Shown: in pieces, positions 22,042 through 32,693 of the stretch
How the letters are laid out: each line of letters opens with the position of its first letter
Numbering within the stretch: position 1 is the first letter of the stretch
DNA from: Mycolicibacterium xanthum
Lineage (GTDB): Bacteria > Actinomycetota > Actinomycetes > Mycobacteriales > Mycobacteriaceae
Assembly: GCF_019710635.1 (NCBI RefSeq)
Contig: NZ_JAIFZS010000003.1
Location: forward strand, 62,001 to 126,000
Reading direction: 5' to 3'
DNA: 64,000 nucleotides
Position numbers and translations under genes: made by a program
Notes under the pieces: generated by a model
What the model saw: the letters and a program-made list of their open reading frames with translations, nothing else
Databases searched by the model: none
Told to the model about the DNA's origin: nothing

Positions 22042-22920
22042 TCAGATCGCGGGCAGCGGCAGCCAGTCGTCGACCGTGAACGCGTCGCCGCGGGCGACCA
22101 CGGTGGCGCCGCCGTGGCCCGGGTAGTGCGCGGGGATGACCGCGGCGCGCCGCCGGGCCGCCTCGGTCAGCACCCGCCTGCGGGTGACGGCCGCGGCGGT
22201 CGGGTCCACGTCGAATGCGCACGGGTCGCCGGGTCTGGACAGCTGGATCGGCGAGTGGGTCAGATCGCCGACGAACACCGCGGGCATCCCGGCGTCCAGC
22301 CACACCACCGACGATCCCGGGGTGTGGCCGGGGGCCGGCCGCAGCCACAGGGACTCGCTGATCCGGTGCTCACCGGAGAACAGCTCGATCTGCGGTTCGA
22401 CGGGTAACACGCTGTCGCAGAACACGATCCGCATCGCCTCGGTATCGCCCGCGCCGTCGGGCGAGAAGAACCGGAAGTCCGGTTCGGGCATCAGGTAGCG
22501 GGCGTTCGGGAAGGTGGGCACCCATTGCCTGCCTTCGCGGCGGGTGTTCCACCCGACGTGGTCGGTGTGCAGATGGGTGTTGATGACGACGTCGACGTCC
22601 TCCGCCGTGACCCCGGCCGCGGCCAGCGCGTCCAGGAACCCGGTGTCGAGATGGTCCAGCGGCGGCATGTGCGGGCGGTCCCGGTCGTTGCCCACCCCGG
22701 TGTCCACCAGTACCGTCAACCCGTCGACCTGCAGTACCCACGTCTGCATCGCGATCTTCCACTCGTCGGTGGTGCGGTCCCAGAACAGCGGCTCGAGCAG
22801 GTCGGCCTGCGCGGACCAGGCCGATGGCGGGGTCTGCGCGAACAGCGATGTGCTCATCCGGACGCGGGTCTCCACCACCCGCGACAACACCGCGCGGCCG
22901 AACGGGATCCGGCCCGTCAA
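22042..22920 (-). CDS. Metallo-beta-lactamase-fold hydrolase at the end of the emb operon
   Basis: A 292-residue zinc hydrolase of the metallo-beta-lactamase fold. The metal motif NTHLHTDHVGWN is intact, followed by the His of APGHTPGSSV, the Asp of FVGDLTH and the final His of IPAHYPGHG, so two metal sites are expected. It resembles lactonase and other broad esterase-type members of the family; the substrate cannot be told. The start is taken at TTG 22920, which overlaps the embB stop in the string TTGA and keeps the conserved-looking IPFGRAVLSRVVETRV. GTG 22878 and ATG 22857 are shorter options. The overlap makes it the last gene of the arabinan operon, a place filled by other genes in M. 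tuberculosis. Confidence 0.85.
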   Translation of the reverse strand: MTGRIPFGRAVLSRVVETRVRMSTSLFAQTPPSAWSAQADLLEPLFWDRTTDEWKIAMQTWVLQVDGLTVLVDTGVGNDRDRPHMPPLDHLDTGFLDALAAAGVTAEDVDVVINTHLHTDHVGWNTRREGRQWVPTFPNARYLMPEPDFRFFSPDGAGDTEAMRIVFCDSVLPVEPQIELFSGEHRISESLWLRPAPGHTPGSSVVWLDAGMPAVFVGDLTHSPIQLSRPGDPCAFDVDPTAAAVTRRRVLTEAARRRAAVIPAHYPGHGGATVVARGDAFTVDDWLPLPAI

Positions 22921-25900
22921 GGCCTGATCCGCATCGGGCCGGGTGACCAGAGCCCGGAGTGGGTGGCCGAGCCCAGGTCGATCTCGGCCGGTTGGGCGTC
23001 GACGACGGTGTCGAAGCGGCGCAGCGATCCCCAGTCCTGTCCCCAGTCGTGCGACAGGTACGTGGACATCACCTGGGCCCGCAGCAGCAGGTCGGTGATG
23101 CCCAGCAGGCCGCCGTTCTCGCCGTCCTGCCAGGTGTCGGTGCTCTGCAGCTTGGCGTAGTAGTCCGGCGAGATGCGGAACTTCGGGATGTCGGTGACCC
23201 CGTTGGCGTGCCGCATCGGCTGCTGGCACGGGAACGCCAGGCCGACGGCCCAGTCCATCAACACCGGCTGCTCGGAGCCGACGTACTCCTGCACCGAGCG
23301 GACCTCGGGCACCCGTGGGGGCGTCACCGCGATCCAGTCGCCCTGTCCGAGCGAGAGATCCTCGGCGATCACCCGCACCGCGACCGCGTCGGTGGGGATC
23401 TGCGAGCGCGGGTAGCGAAGGTTGCGCCAGGACGGTTGCGGTCCGATGTCGTACGGGCTGACGCGTCCGGCTGGCACCAGCGCACCGTCCGGTCCCCTGG
23501 TGGCGTACTCGAGTTCCACCGTCTGCCCCGAGGCGTAGCCCTCGGCCACGCTGGTGCCCGCGATCGTGCCGGCCGCGGTGATGACCACCAGCGGATGCCC
23601 GTCATCGGCGGGCGGCAGCTCATACCACGCCGAGGCCAGCCGGCTCTCCTGCTGCGCGGTTTCGGAGTAGGTGCCCGCCACCGGGACCCGGGCGGGGTCC
23701 AGCCCGTAGGGCAGCGGAACCGTCGACCCGTTCACACCCGGCCGGGACAGCTTCTTCGGCGCATTCCAGTCGTAGTCGGTGCCCGGCTGCGGGTTGTTCA
23801 GCCTGATCGCCTCCGCGATGATCCGGTCCGGAACACCGTTGGGCGAGAAGCCGACCGGGTTCTCGCCGCCGAGCGGTCCCAGCGGCCCCCAGTCGCCGGG
23901 CAGTGCGGTCAGAAACCCGTCGTTGGAGTCGGGCTCGACGAGTACGTCGTCGGCCATGCCGCAGCCGCCGACGAACGCCCGCACGTTGGCCCAACCGTTC
24001 GAGTACGTGGGGTACTGCCGGATCATGCCGACCGTCATCGACCCGATGAACACCAGCACCATGAAACCGGCGGCGATCGGAATGGGCGCCGCGGTCAACC
24101 GGTCGACCACCCGTGAGCCCGGCCGCGACGAGACGTGCAGCCAGAACGCCCACACCGCGGTGACGGCGAACAGCGCAAGGAAGACCGCACTGACCGTGAT
24201 CCCGCCCAACTGCGGCACCGAATTGTTGTACGGCACACCGAAGTTGGAGACGTACCACCAGCCGTTCGTGGATGCGAAGCACAACGCCAGTACGAACATC
24301 ACCAGCGACAGGAACGCCATCCGGTTGCGTGCCGAACGCAGCACCACCGGGGACACCAGCACGGTCGCCAGGGCCGCCATCGCCGCGCCCACCGCAGCGA
24401 ACAGCCCGAAGTGATGGATCCACTTGGTCGGGGTGAACATCAGGAAGAAGATCGTGGCGAAGATGACGCCCATCAACCGCCACGCGGGTCCGCGCGCGAC
24501 GCCGGGAATCCGCTTGCGCCGCAACATGATGAACAGCGACGGGAACAGGCACATCGCGGTGAACAGGAAGGCCACCCGGCGGGAGATGGCGCCGTCGGTG
24601 GTGGGCAGGATCAGGTAGTAGTAGCGCAGGTTCTCGGTGTACCACTCCTGGCTGGGCCCGATGTCGGTGCGGATCCTGGTGGCCTCCAGCACCGTTGCCA
24701 ATGTCTGGTCGGCGAACACGATGGCCAGCACCACCGTGCCCGCGGCCAGCAGCGGAGCCACCAGCGGCCAGGTGCCGACCACCTGACGCCTGCGCATCAG
24801 GATGCGCAGGATCGGCCGCCCACCGGCCACCAGCGCGGCGACCGCGATCAGGCCGGTGGGCTGAATGCCGAGCGTGAAGGCGGCGGTGGTGATCGCCGCC
24901 GCCGCGGGGGTCAGCCGGCCCGTCGTGATGGCGCGCTCGATGAGCACATAGGTGATCAGCGCACCGGTGGCGATCTGTCCCTCCGGGCGCAGCCCGTTGT
25001 TGAACGGCATCCACGCCGCCAGCAGCACCAGTCCGGCCGCCCACATGGCCGCGCGACTGCCCGACACCGCCGGGCCGAGCCGGGGCAGTACCTCGCGCGA
25101 GAGCAGTAGCCAGCACACCAGCGCGCAGATCAGGTCGGGCAGCCTCATCCAGATGCTGGCGTCGCTGACATGGGTCATCAGCGCCAACAGGTTGTAGTAC
25201 CAGCCGAACGGGTCCTCGGGGCTTCCGAACCAGCGGAAGTAGTTCGACATGTAGCCGGCGTGGTCGGCCACCCGGGCCATCGCCAGGATGTAGCCGTCGT
25301 CGGAGGAGTTCGCGCCGATCACGTACCACAGCGCAAACCCGCCGACCACCACGGCGTCGACGGGACTTGCGGTACGCCAGCGGGTCGGGATCAGGCGGTG
25401 CATGCGCCGCCCGTCTAGCCGGTCCAGCCGCCACAACGCCAGCAATGCGACCACGGTCGAGGCGATCGCGAGCAGAATCGCCGCCAGCTTCAGCGCCGTG
25501 GGATGGGTGCTGAACCGGGTGTCGATGATCGCCGAGAACGACAGCCCGGGCGGCGCGGGGCCGGCCAGGTCGGTGAACACCCCGACGACGGCGGGCCGCA
25601 GGTTGGGATCGTCGAAGCCGGTGCGCAGCGGCTCGCCGTCGGTGTCTCTCAGCCCGACGAACTCGGCGTAGGTGCCGTCCAGCGACGACGTGATGTCCAG
25701 GCGCGAGCAGCCGGGTGTGCCGGTGACCCGGTCGCGGTCGACGGTGGCCACCACGACGTTTCGCACGATCACGTCGACCCGGGACTCTGTGACGTTGACC
25801 AGCATCGCGTTCAGCGCGGCATCCCTGCCGTCCGCCGGCGCCGTGCCGAGCACCAGGCCGCCGTCGGCGGGCATGTCGCGGATCACCTGGCACGGCACGC

Positions 25901-26165
25901 TCGCGGTCAGGCTCACCGGGGCCTGGGAGATCAACGGGGCCGTCACGTCGCCGAGTTGCCCCTGCTGCGGCCAGTTCAGTGTCGCGGTGGTCTGGGTGAC
26001 CGGCAGCAGCGGGGTGGCCACTGCCAGGACGAACCCGAGCAGGCCGGCGATGGCGGCGACCCACCGGGTCACCCTAACGTCCCCGCCGTTCACGGCAGCG
26101 CCCTGATCGCCGTTCACGGCGGTGTCTGATTCGCCGTTCACGGCGGTGCCCGATTCGCCGTTCAC
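22917..26165 (-). CDS. embB: Arabinosyltransferase EmbB
   Basis: A GT-C arabinofuranosyltransferase of about 1080 residues that, with EmbA, builds the branched terminal hexa-arabinan motif of arabinogalactan. Features in order: a short cytoplasmic tail, first helix, periplasmic N-terminal jelly-roll domain, fifteen or so helices, then the periplasmic carbohydrate-binding C-terminal domain. The active-site loop [16 protein letters not shown] and the next acidic loop [12 protein letters not shown] are intact. The Met equivalent to M306 of M. tuberculosis is present. The start is uncertain, because the N-terminus is encoded by four 24-base repeats each with an in-frame GTG. I chose GTG 26165, which overlaps the embA stop (GTGA); ATG 26198 would add 11 residues. 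The stop overlaps the next gene. Confidence 0.95.
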   Translation of the reverse strand: MNGESGTAVNGESDTAVNGDQGAAVNGGDVRVTRWVAAIAGLLGFVLAVATPLLPVTQTTATLNWPQQGQLGDVTAPLISQAPVSLTASVPCQVIRDMPADGGLVLGTAPADGRDAALNAMLVNVTESRVDVIVRNVVVATVDRDRVTGTPGCSRLDITSSLDGTYAEFVGLRDTDGEPLRTGFDDPNLRPAVVGVFTDLAGPAPPGLSFSAIIDTRFSTHPTALKLAAILLAIASTVVALLALWRLDRLDGRRMHRLIPTRWRTASPVDAVVVGGFALWYVIGANSSDDGYILAMARVADHAGYMSNYFRWFGSPEDPFGWYYNLLALMTHVSDASIWMRLPDLICALVCWLLLSREVLPRLGPAVSGSRAAMWAAGLVLLAAWMPFNNGLRPEGQIATGALITYVLIERAITTGRLTPAAAAITTAAFTLGIQPTGLIAVAALVAGGRPILRILMRRRQVVGTWPLVAPLLAAGTVVLAIVFADQTLATVLEATRIRTDIGPSQEWYTENLRYYYLILPTTDGAISRRVAFLFTAMCLFPSLFIMLRRKRIPGVARGPAWRLMGVIFATIFFLMFTPTKWIHHFGLFAAVGAAMAALATVLVSPVVLRSARNRMAFLSLVMFVLALCFASTNGWWYVSNFGVPYNNSVPQLGGITVSAVFLALFAVTAVWAFWLHVSSRPGSRVVDRLTAAPIPIAAGFMVLVFIGSMTVGMIRQYPTYSNGWANVRAFVGGCGMADDVLVEPDSNDGFLTALPGDWGPLGPLGGENPVGFSPNGVPDRIIAEAIRLNNPQPGTDYDWNAPKKLSRPGVNGSTVPLPYGLDPARVPVAGTYSETAQQESRLASAWYELPPADDGHPLVVITAAGTIAGTSVAEGYASGQTVELEYATRGPDGALVPAGRVSPYDIGPQPSWRNLRYPRSQIPTDAVAVRVIAEDLSLGQGDWIAVTPPRVPEVRSVQEYVGSEQPVLMDWAVGLAFPCQQPMRHANGVTDIPKFRISPDYYAKLQSTDTWQDGENGGLLGITDLLLRAQVMSTYLSHDWGQDWGSLRRFDTVVDAQPAEIDLGSATHSGLWSPGPMRIRP

Positions 26166-26180
26166 GGCAGTGCCCTGATC
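26085..26180 (-). repeat. embB: Four 24-bp tandem repeats across the embA/embB junction
   Basis: Units at 26085-26108, 26109-26132, 26133-26156 and 26157-26180. In the coding direction each reads GA[T/A]..GGC.C.GCCGTGAACGGC and encodes a variant of TAVNGE(S/D). Units 1 and 4 differ by one base; units 2 and 3 by two. Every unit has an in-frame GTG. In unit 4 that GTG overlaps the embA stop. Units 1 and 4 also carry GATCAGGGC, a ribosome-binding-like string, before the GTG. Confidence 0.92.
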
Positions 26181-29100
26181 GGTCCGCCCCGGCTCCATCC
26201 GAACACCCGTACCGACCCCTCCTCGATGACGGCGTCGGGCGCCTGCTCGGCCGGCACCACCCGGTCGTAGCGCTCGATCGCACCCCAGTCGCGGTACCAG
26301 TCACCACGCAGATACGTCGGGATGGCCGAGGTGGTCAGCAGCGCCTGGATGAACAGGAACGGCCCGCCGTTCTCTGCGGCCAGCCACTGGTTCGACGAGA
26401 TCACCATCTGCTTGAAGTTGGGCAGGATTCGGTACTCCGGCAGCTCGGCCACCCCCAGGTGCTCGGCGAACGGGCGCTGGCACGGGAAGTTCGCCGCGGT
26501 CGCGATGTCCATCAGCACCGGCGTCTGGGCGCCGAGGAACTCGCTGGCGGTCTGCAGGATCGGCACCCGCGGCGGGGTGAAGCCGAACCACTGATCCTCC
26601 GACAGGTTCGGATCGTCGGCGACGATGCGGGCCACGTTGGCCTCCGGCGGAGCCGACGACAACGGGAAACGCAGGTTGCGCCAGGCCCGCTGGTTGAACA
26701 CGTCGATCGGCTGGACCTCGTCGAGCGCCTGGTAGGACCCGTCCGGCCGGTGCACACCCCACTGCAGCTTGAGTGACTGGCCGTAGTTGAACGAACCGTC
26801 CTCGTTGTAGTACCAGATCGCGCCCACCGCGGCGACGGTCACCAGCGGCCGGTCCGCGGGATGCTCACCCGCGGTGAACGGCAGCTGATACCAGGCCGAG
26901 GTGGCCTTGGCGGCCATGGTGTTCTCGTCGTAGCTGCCCATCACCGGGGTGCGGGCCGGATCGAGCCCGAACGGCAGGAACACCCGCGATCCGTTGACCC
27001 CTTCCGGGCCGTAGCCGCCGCCGGTCCCGGCGGCGTAGCCGATGCCGATGTTCGGCTTGTCCACCGGGGCGTCGGAGTTCACCATGCCCGGGTTGCCGAC
27101 GAAGGGCTCGGGCGGCTCGAGGGTGTCGCTGACCCCGTTGGGGGTGAAGCCGACGGGCTTGTCGCCGCCCAATGGGCCGTACCTTCCGAACCGCTGTCCC
27201 GGAACGGGCGTCAGCAGGCCCGCGTTGGTGTCGGCCTCGACCAGGACGTCGTCGGCCATGCCGCAGCTGGCGTCGGACAACCCCGAACGCAGCGCTGCCA
27301 GGTTCGCCGAGCCGATGGTGTAGACCGGGTAGCGGCCCGCGGCGCCCTTCAGCATCGATCCCAGTTCCAGCACCACCATGATCGTGGCCACCACCAGCAG
27401 CGGGGTGGACGCGATCGCGCGGTTACGGCCGGTGTCGGCGACCTCGGTGTGGCCGGCATAGTCGATGCGGAAGTGCAGCCAGCCGGCCAGCAGGCCGCAG
27501 GCGATCGCAAGCACCAGGAAGATCGTCGTGACCGGCTGGCCGACGATTACCGGCTGTTTGTCGAACCACGGCACACCGTAGTTGCCGGTGTAGAACCAGC
27601 CGTTGATGCCCGAGGTGGCCCACGCCAGCACGAACAGCAGCGCGGTGACGTAGAGCGCGAGGTTGCGCCTGCTGTGCAGGCCGACCCGGGCGAAGGCGAA
27701 CGCCGTGACAGCGCCCAGCGCGCCCGCCAGGCCGGCGAACACACCGAACTGCACCGCCCATTTGGTCGGGGTGAAGGTCAGCAGTAGCAGGCCCACCGCC
27801 GTGCTGCCGACGATCCGCCACACCGGCCCGTTGACCGCGCCGGGCACGCTGCCGCGGCGCAGCAGCACCACCAGCAGGCCGAACAGGCACAGCAGCAGGA
27901 CCAGCACCGAGAACCGCCGGGTCAGCGAGCCGTCCACACTGTCCTCGACGGTGAGGAAGTAGTAGCGCAGGAAATCCTGGTACCACGGGATCGTCGGGCC
28001 GACCGTGTACTTGATGCGGGCCGACTCGGCGACGGTGGCCAGCGTCTGGTCGCGGAACACGATGACGAACACCAGCGATGCCGCCGCGGCCAGCGGGGCC
28101 AGTTGGGCGGCCAGCCCGTCGGTGCGGCGCCGGCCGGCGATCACCCGCCACAGCGCGCGGGCCGCGACCAGCAGCGGCGCCAGCGCGACCAGGCCCTGCG
28201 GCGCCAGCGTGACGGAGAACATCGCGACGACCACCGCCACCGCCGCGGGCCACAGCTGCCGGGTCGCCAGCGCCCGCTCGGTGAGCATCCACACCGCGAT
28301 CACGCCGAACGCGATGAGCGGTTCGGGGCGCAACCCGTTGTTGAACGGCAGCCACGCCGCGAGGAACACCGCTCCCGCCGTCCACACCGTGACGCGGTTG
28401 GCGGCCAGCCGCCTGCCCAGCCGGGGCAGCACACCGTGGCTGAGGATCAACCAGGTGGCGATCGCGGCGGCGGTCGCGGGCAGCCGCATCCACACGCCCG
28501 CGGTGCTCACCGAGGCCAGGTGGGCCAGCACGCTCTGATACCAGTCGAACGGGGCCTCGGAGGCGCCGAAGTAGCGGAAGTAGTTCGTGGCGTAGCCGGC
28601 CTCTCCGGAGACCCGGGCGATCGTGACGTTGTACCCGTCGTCCGACGACGTCGCGCCGACGACGTGCCACACCAGCAGTGCGCCGATCACGCCGACGTCG
28701 GCCAGCCACGTCGCCGGCCCCGCACGGTACCGTCGCCAACCGCCGGTCGGGCGCCGGCCCGCGGAACGGTCCAGCACCGACAGCGCCACGACCGAGGCCA
28801 GCACACAGAGCACGCCGAGCACCATCACCGCCAGCTTCAGCGTCGTCGGTGTGGTGATGAACCGGGTGTCGACGTCGATGGTGGCCGTCACGCCGCTGTC
28901 GGCGCCTGATGCTCCCGCCGGGGCGGCTCCGGCCGGCGCCCGCAGTTCGGTGAACACCCCGGACACCTGAGGGCGCTTCTCGGCGGCCAGCGTGCCGGTG
29001 GCGCCCGGGATGCCGGCGAAGTCCGCGCCCACCTCGGCCACGTTTGCCCACACATGCAGGGTGCTGCACGCGCCGCCGTCCACCGCGTCGCGCGGCGCGA

Positions 29101-29452
29101 CCGCCGCCACCGAGTCGCGGAACGCGACGACCACGGTGTCGGGGTAGGCGCGCACGAACAGGCCGTTGCGGCCGGCGTCGATTCCGCCGGGCGGGTTGGT
29201 GGCGAACACCAGCCCGCCCTCGGCGGGCAGCGTGGCGATCGCCTGGCACGGGATGACGGCATCCAGCGACTTGGGCGCCCCCGACACCAGGGGTGCGGTG
29301 ACGTCCATGATCTTGCCGTCCGCGTCGACCGTCTGCGGCCAGTGGATCGTCGCCGTCGCCTGGACCACCGGCAGCAGCGGGGTCAACCCGCACAGCACCA
29401 TCCCGACGAATCCCGCGACGATCGCGATCAGGCGGACAGGCGGGGCGGACAC
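26162..29452 (-). CDS. embA: Arabinosyltransferase EmbA
   Basis: A GT-C arabinosyltransferase of 1096 residues, partner of EmbB in adding the alpha-1,3 branch arabinose of arabinogalactan. Layout matches EmbB: N-terminal helix with [18 protein letters not shown], periplasmic jelly-roll, helix bundle and C-terminal carbohydrate-binding domain. EmbA-specific stretches include [30 protein letters not shown] and the end PIRALP. The catalytic DD pair after SS is intact. The GTG start is 24 bases after the embC stop and has only a weak GAG upstream, so expression probably depends on the operon. The ending segment is also read in a second frame by the embB start region, inside a tandem repeat. Confidence 0.95.
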   Translation of the reverse strand: MSAPPVRLIAIVAGFVGMVLCGLTPLLPVVQATATIHWPQTVDADGKIMDVTAPLVSGAPKSLDAVIPCQAIATLPAEGGLVFATNPPGGIDAGRNGLFVRAYPDTVVVAFRDSVAAVAPRDAVDGGACSTLHVWANVAEVGADFAGIPGATGTLAAEKRPQVSGVFTELRAPAGAAPAGASGADSGVTATIDVDTRFITTPTTLKLAVMVLGVLCVLASVVALSVLDRSAGRRPTGGWRRYRAGPATWLADVGVIGALLVWHVVGATSSDDGYNVTIARVSGEAGYATNYFRYFGASEAPFDWYQSVLAHLASVSTAGVWMRLPATAAAIATWLILSHGVLPRLGRRLAANRVTVWTAGAVFLAAWLPFNNGLRPEPLIAFGVIAVWMLTERALATRQLWPAAVAVVVAMFSVTLAPQGLVALAPLLVAARALWRVIAGRRRTDGLAAQLAPLAAAASLVFVIVFRDQTLATVAESARIKYTVGPTIPWYQDFLRYYFLTVEDSVDGSLTRRFSVLVLLLCLFGLLVVLLRRGSVPGAVNGPVWRIVGSTAVGLLLLTFTPTKWAVQFGVFAGLAGALGAVTAFAFARVGLHSRRNLALYVTALLFVLAWATSGINGWFYTGNYGVPWFDKQPVIVGQPVTTIFLVLAIACGLLAGWLHFRIDYAGHTEVADTGRNRAIASTPLLVVATIMVVLELGSMLKGAAGRYPVYTIGSANLAALRSGLSDASCGMADDVLVEADTNAGLLTPVPGQRFGRYGPLGGDKPVGFTPNGVSDTLEPPEPFVGNPGMVNSDAPVDKPNIGIGYAAGTGGGYGPEGVNGSRVFLPFGLDPARTPVMGSYDENTMAAKATSAWYQLPFTAGEHPADRPLVTVAAVGAIWYYNEDGSFNYGQSLKLQWGVHRPDGSYQALDEVQPIDVFNQRAWRNLRFPLSSAPPEANVARIVADDPNLSEDQWFGFTPPRVPILQTASEFLGAQTPVLMDIATAANFPCQRPFAEHLGVAELPEYRILPNFKQMVISSNQWLAAENGGPFLFIQALLTTSAIPTYLRGDWYRDWGAIERYDRVVPAEQAPDAVIEEGSVRVFGWSRGGPIRALP

Positions 29453-29476
29453 GAGGCTCGATGGTATGCGACGAAC

Positions 29477-32400
29477 CTAATGACGCAGCGGCGCCGGGCT
29501 CCACAGGCCGCTACGCGTCGCCGAGCCCAGATCGATGCGGGCGGGTTCGGCGTCGGGGTAGAACGGCGTGAGCCGTTGCAGGGCACCCCAATCGCGGAAC
29601 CAGTCGTCCTTCAGATAGGTGGGCACCGTCGTCGCGCGCAGCAGCAGCTCGGTGATGCCCAGCGGGCCGCCGCCGAGGTTGTCCATCACCGGCGAGTTGG
29701 CCTCCGCGCCGAACCGGTCGGGCAGGATGCGCCACTCGGGCACCTCGATCACGCCGTTCTGGTGACCGAACGGGCGCTGGCACGGGAAGGCCAGGCCGAC
29801 CAGCCAGTCCAGCAGCACCGGATCGGTGGATCCGACGACGTCCTGCAGCGTGCGCAACTCGGGGATGCGGGGCGGGGTCAGCGCGATCCAGTGCGACGGG
29901 TCGAGGTCGTCGTCGGTGGCGACCAGCCGGATCCGGGTGGCCTGCGCCGGGATCGCCGACAGCGGCGCCCGCAGGTTCCGCCACGCCGGCGCGGCGCCGA
30001 TGTCGCCGAACTCGATGTCGCTGGCGGGCTGACCGTCGGGTCCGGCCCACTGCACGGTGACCTCGTCGGGGTCGAAGCGGCCGGCCGCCGAGACCACGAG
30101 CAGCGGACCGGCCTGTTCCCGGGGCGGCAACTGGTACCAGGCCGAGCGCAGGAACGCGGGCTGCTGGGTGCCCGCGCGCCAGCTGCCCAGCACCGGGGTG
30201 CGGGCCGGGTCCAGCCCGTAGGGCAGCCGGGCACGTGACCCGTTGACGCCGGCGGCGGCCGTGGTGCCGCCCTCGGTGCCCGCCTCGCTGCCGGTGACCA
30301 CGCCACTGGCGGAGTCGGCGAAGTTGTCCGAGCCGGGCTCCTCCATCACCGGATCGGCCGACACGTCGGCGGGAATGCCGTTCGGGCTGAATCCTTCGGA
30401 GGTGGCCGCGCCGAGGCCGTCGCCAACCGGCACCCCGACCGGCTGGAGCAGGCCGGCATTGGGATCCTGTTCGACCAGGACGTCCTCGGCCATGCCGCAC
30501 GTCTTGCCGGTGAGCGCCTGCAGGTTGGAGCGGCCCACGCTCCACGCCGGGTACTGGTTGATCATGCCCAGGGTCAGCGACAGCACCTCGAACACCACCA
30601 GCGCCCAGGTGGCGATCGCCAGCGGGGGCAGCGCGATCCGCCGCCGGCCCGCCTTGTCGCCCTCCGGCGGTGGGTGACCGTTTCCGGTGAAGTGCAGCCA
30701 CGTCGCCACCAGCAGGGCCAGCGCTGACAGGCCGAGCAGCATCGTCATGAAGCCGAATCGGAACTCCGGGAAGTCGTTGGACCACGGGACCCCGAAATTG
30801 GAGACGTACCACCAGCCGTTGACCGTCGCGAACGACAGCGCGGTGACGAACAGCACGGCCGCGGTGAACAGGGCGCGGTTGCGCGCCGAGCGCATCGCCG
30901 CCGCCGAGACCGCCACCGCGGCCAGCGCGCCCAGTGACCCGGCCAGTCCGGCGAACACGCCGAAGTGGTGGGTCCACTTGGTGGGGGTGAACATCAGCGC
31001 CAGGAACGAGATGACGGTGATGCCGATGATCCGCAGGCTCGGGCCCGCCGCCGCGCCCGGGATCCGGCCCTTGCGCAACGTCATCGCCACCGACACCGCG
31101 AGCGCCAGCAGCAGTGTCAGCACGCCGAAGCGACGTGCCACCGACCCGTCCGGGCTGGTGGTGAACAGCCGGGAGTAGCGGATGTGCTCGTCGAACCAGG
31201 CCAGGCTCGGGCCGACCGACGACTTGAAACTGCTGGCCTGGAGCTCGGCGGCCAGGGTCTGGTCGCGGAAGATCAGGATGATCGTGACCGTGGCCGCCGC
31301 CGCGATGGGCGCCAGCAACGCCAGATAGCCGAATCTCGACGTGTGGGCGGCCACGATGGTTTTCAGCGGCCCCACGGCGACCAGCAGCGCACCGATCGCG
31401 GCGATGCCGGTGGGGCCCGAGAACAGCGTCAGCGCACCGATGATGATGGCGATCGCGACCGGCAACAGCCGGCTGGTGGCCACCCCGCGCTCGACCGAGC
31501 ACCAGGTCAGCAGGATGCCGAGCGCGATGATCGGCTCCGGGCGCAGGCCGTTGTTCAGCGGCAGCCAGAACGCCAGGAACAGCCCGGCCGCCGTCCAGGC
31601 CGCGGCGCGGCTGTGCTTGACCGCCGAGCCGAGCCGGGGGATCACCTCACGGCTGATCACCCACCAGCAGGCCAGCCCCATCAGCAGGGTCGGCAACCGC
31701 ATCCACACGCTGGCCGTGCTGACGTGCGACCACAGCGCGAGCAGGTCGTAGTACCAGCCGAACGGCGCCTCCGGGGTGCCGAACCACCGGTAGTAGTTGG
31801 CCATGTAGCCGGCGTGCTCGGACACCCGCGCCATCGTCAGGATGTAGCCGTCGTCGGCGGTGTTCGCCCCGACGAAGTGCCACCACACCAGCACCGCGGT
31901 GACCAGCCCGTCCAGCGGGGTCATCGACCACCAGCGCGGCGGCAGGAACCGGCGGTGCCGCATTCCGTCGGCCTGGTCCAGCACGTGCAGTGCGCCCAGC
32001 GCGACGGCCGTCATCGCGACCCCGACGATCATCGCCAGCAGTTTCAGCAGCGTCGGCGAGGTGCTGTAGCGCGAGTCCACGGTCGCCGAGAACTGCAGGC
32101 CGGGCGGTGCGGGCCCGGACAGGTCGGTGAACACCCCGACGATCTGGGGGCGGAAGTCGTAGCCGCTGCGCTCGCCGCGCAACGGCTCGCGGGGCGCGGT
32201 CGCGTCGTCCCCGTCGGGCTCTGCGGTGAGGCCGACGAACTCGCCGGTCACCCGGTCGGCGTGCGCGGTGAACCGTAGTTCCCGGCAGTCCGGGCCGAGG
32301 ACCTGGTCCATCGGCGCGCTCACCACCGGGGTGTTGCGGACGATGACCAGCAGGTCGTTGTTGACCCGCTCGATGAGCAGCCCGCGGTCGACGGCCTTGG

Positions 32401-32689
32401 GCGCCTGCTTGGGGACCGTGGACAGCAGCACGGTGCGGCCCGGCCGATCCAGCCCGGCGGCGGCGCGGCACGGCACGGTGATCTCGAGGTCGGTGGCCAC
32501 GTAGCCGATCAGCGGGGCGTCGACGCTGGCCAGCACGCCGTTCTGCGGCCAGTTCAGTTCGGCGGTGGTCTGTTTGACCGGGAGCAGCGGGGTGGCGACG
32601 GCCAGCGCGGTCCCCAGCAGACCCGCGATGACGGCGATGAGGCGCGCTGTGCGGTGGTTGGCACCCCCATTTGCCGGCTCTCGGACCAC
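29477..32689 (-). CDS. embC: Arabinosyltransferase EmbC
   Basis: A GT-C arabinosyltransferase of 1070 residues that extends the arabinan of lipoarabinomannan. EmbC-type hallmarks: ATPLLPVKQTTAELNWPQNG at the first external segment, GANTADDGYILTMARVSEHA with the catalytic Asp pair, WFGTPEAPFGWYYDLLALW, and the C-terminal end LGSATRSGLWSPAPLRH. The proline-motif region and the C-terminal carbohydrate-binding module are complete. The start is set at GTG 32689, five bases after the aftA stop. The frame is open further upstream, but no usable start codon exists before position 32791, deep inside aftA. No strong ribosome-binding site is seen, in keeping with translational coupling to aftA. Confidence 0.95.
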   Translation of the reverse strand: MVREPANGGANHRTARLIAVIAGLLGTALAVATPLLPVKQTTAELNWPQNGVLASVDAPLIGYVATDLEITVPCRAAAGLDRPGRTVLLSTVPKQAPKAVDRGLLIERVNNDLLVIVRNTPVVSAPMDQVLGPDCRELRFTAHADRVTGEFVGLTAEPDGDDATAPREPLRGERSGYDFRPQIVGVFTDLSGPAPPGLQFSATVDSRYSTSPTLLKLLAMIVGVAMTAVALGALHVLDQADGMRHRRFLPPRWWSMTPLDGLVTAVLVWWHFVGANTADDGYILTMARVSEHAGYMANYYRWFGTPEAPFGWYYDLLALWSHVSTASVWMRLPTLLMGLACWWVISREVIPRLGSAVKHSRAAAWTAAGLFLAFWLPLNNGLRPEPIIALGILLTWCSVERGVATSRLLPVAIAIIIGALTLFSGPTGIAAIGALLVAVGPLKTIVAAHTSRFGYLALLAPIAAAATVTIILIFRDQTLAAELQASSFKSSVGPSLAWFDEHIRYSRLFTTSPDGSVARRFGVLTLLLALAVSVAMTLRKGRIPGAAAGPSLRIIGITVISFLALMFTPTKWTHHFGVFAGLAGSLGALAAVAVSAAAMRSARNRALFTAAVLFVTALSFATVNGWWYVSNFGVPWSNDFPEFRFGFMTMLLGLSALALLVATWLHFTGNGHPPPEGDKAGRRRIALPPLAIATWALVVFEVLSLTLGMINQYPAWSVGRSNLQALTGKTCGMAEDVLVEQDPNAGLLQPVGVPVGDGLGAATSEGFSPNGIPADVSADPVMEEPGSDNFADSASGVVTGSEAGTEGGTTAAAGVNGSRARLPYGLDPARTPVLGSWRAGTQQPAFLRSAWYQLPPREQAGPLLVVSAAGRFDPDEVTVQWAGPDGQPASDIEFGDIGAAPAWRNLRAPLSAIPAQATRIRLVATDDDLDPSHWIALTPPRIPELRTLQDVVGSTDPVLLDWLVGLAFPCQRPFGHQNGVIEVPEWRILPDRFGAEANSPVMDNLGGGPLGITELLLRATTVPTYLKDDWFRDWGALQRLTPFYPDAEPARIDLGSATRSGLWSPAPLRH

Positions 32690-32693
32690 GGGG

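Noticed and set aside
23620..26064. An 814-codon alternative frame within embB on the same strand
   Set aside because: It lacks membrane helices or motifs and is rich in Arg/Gly/Ala; embB itself explains the segment.
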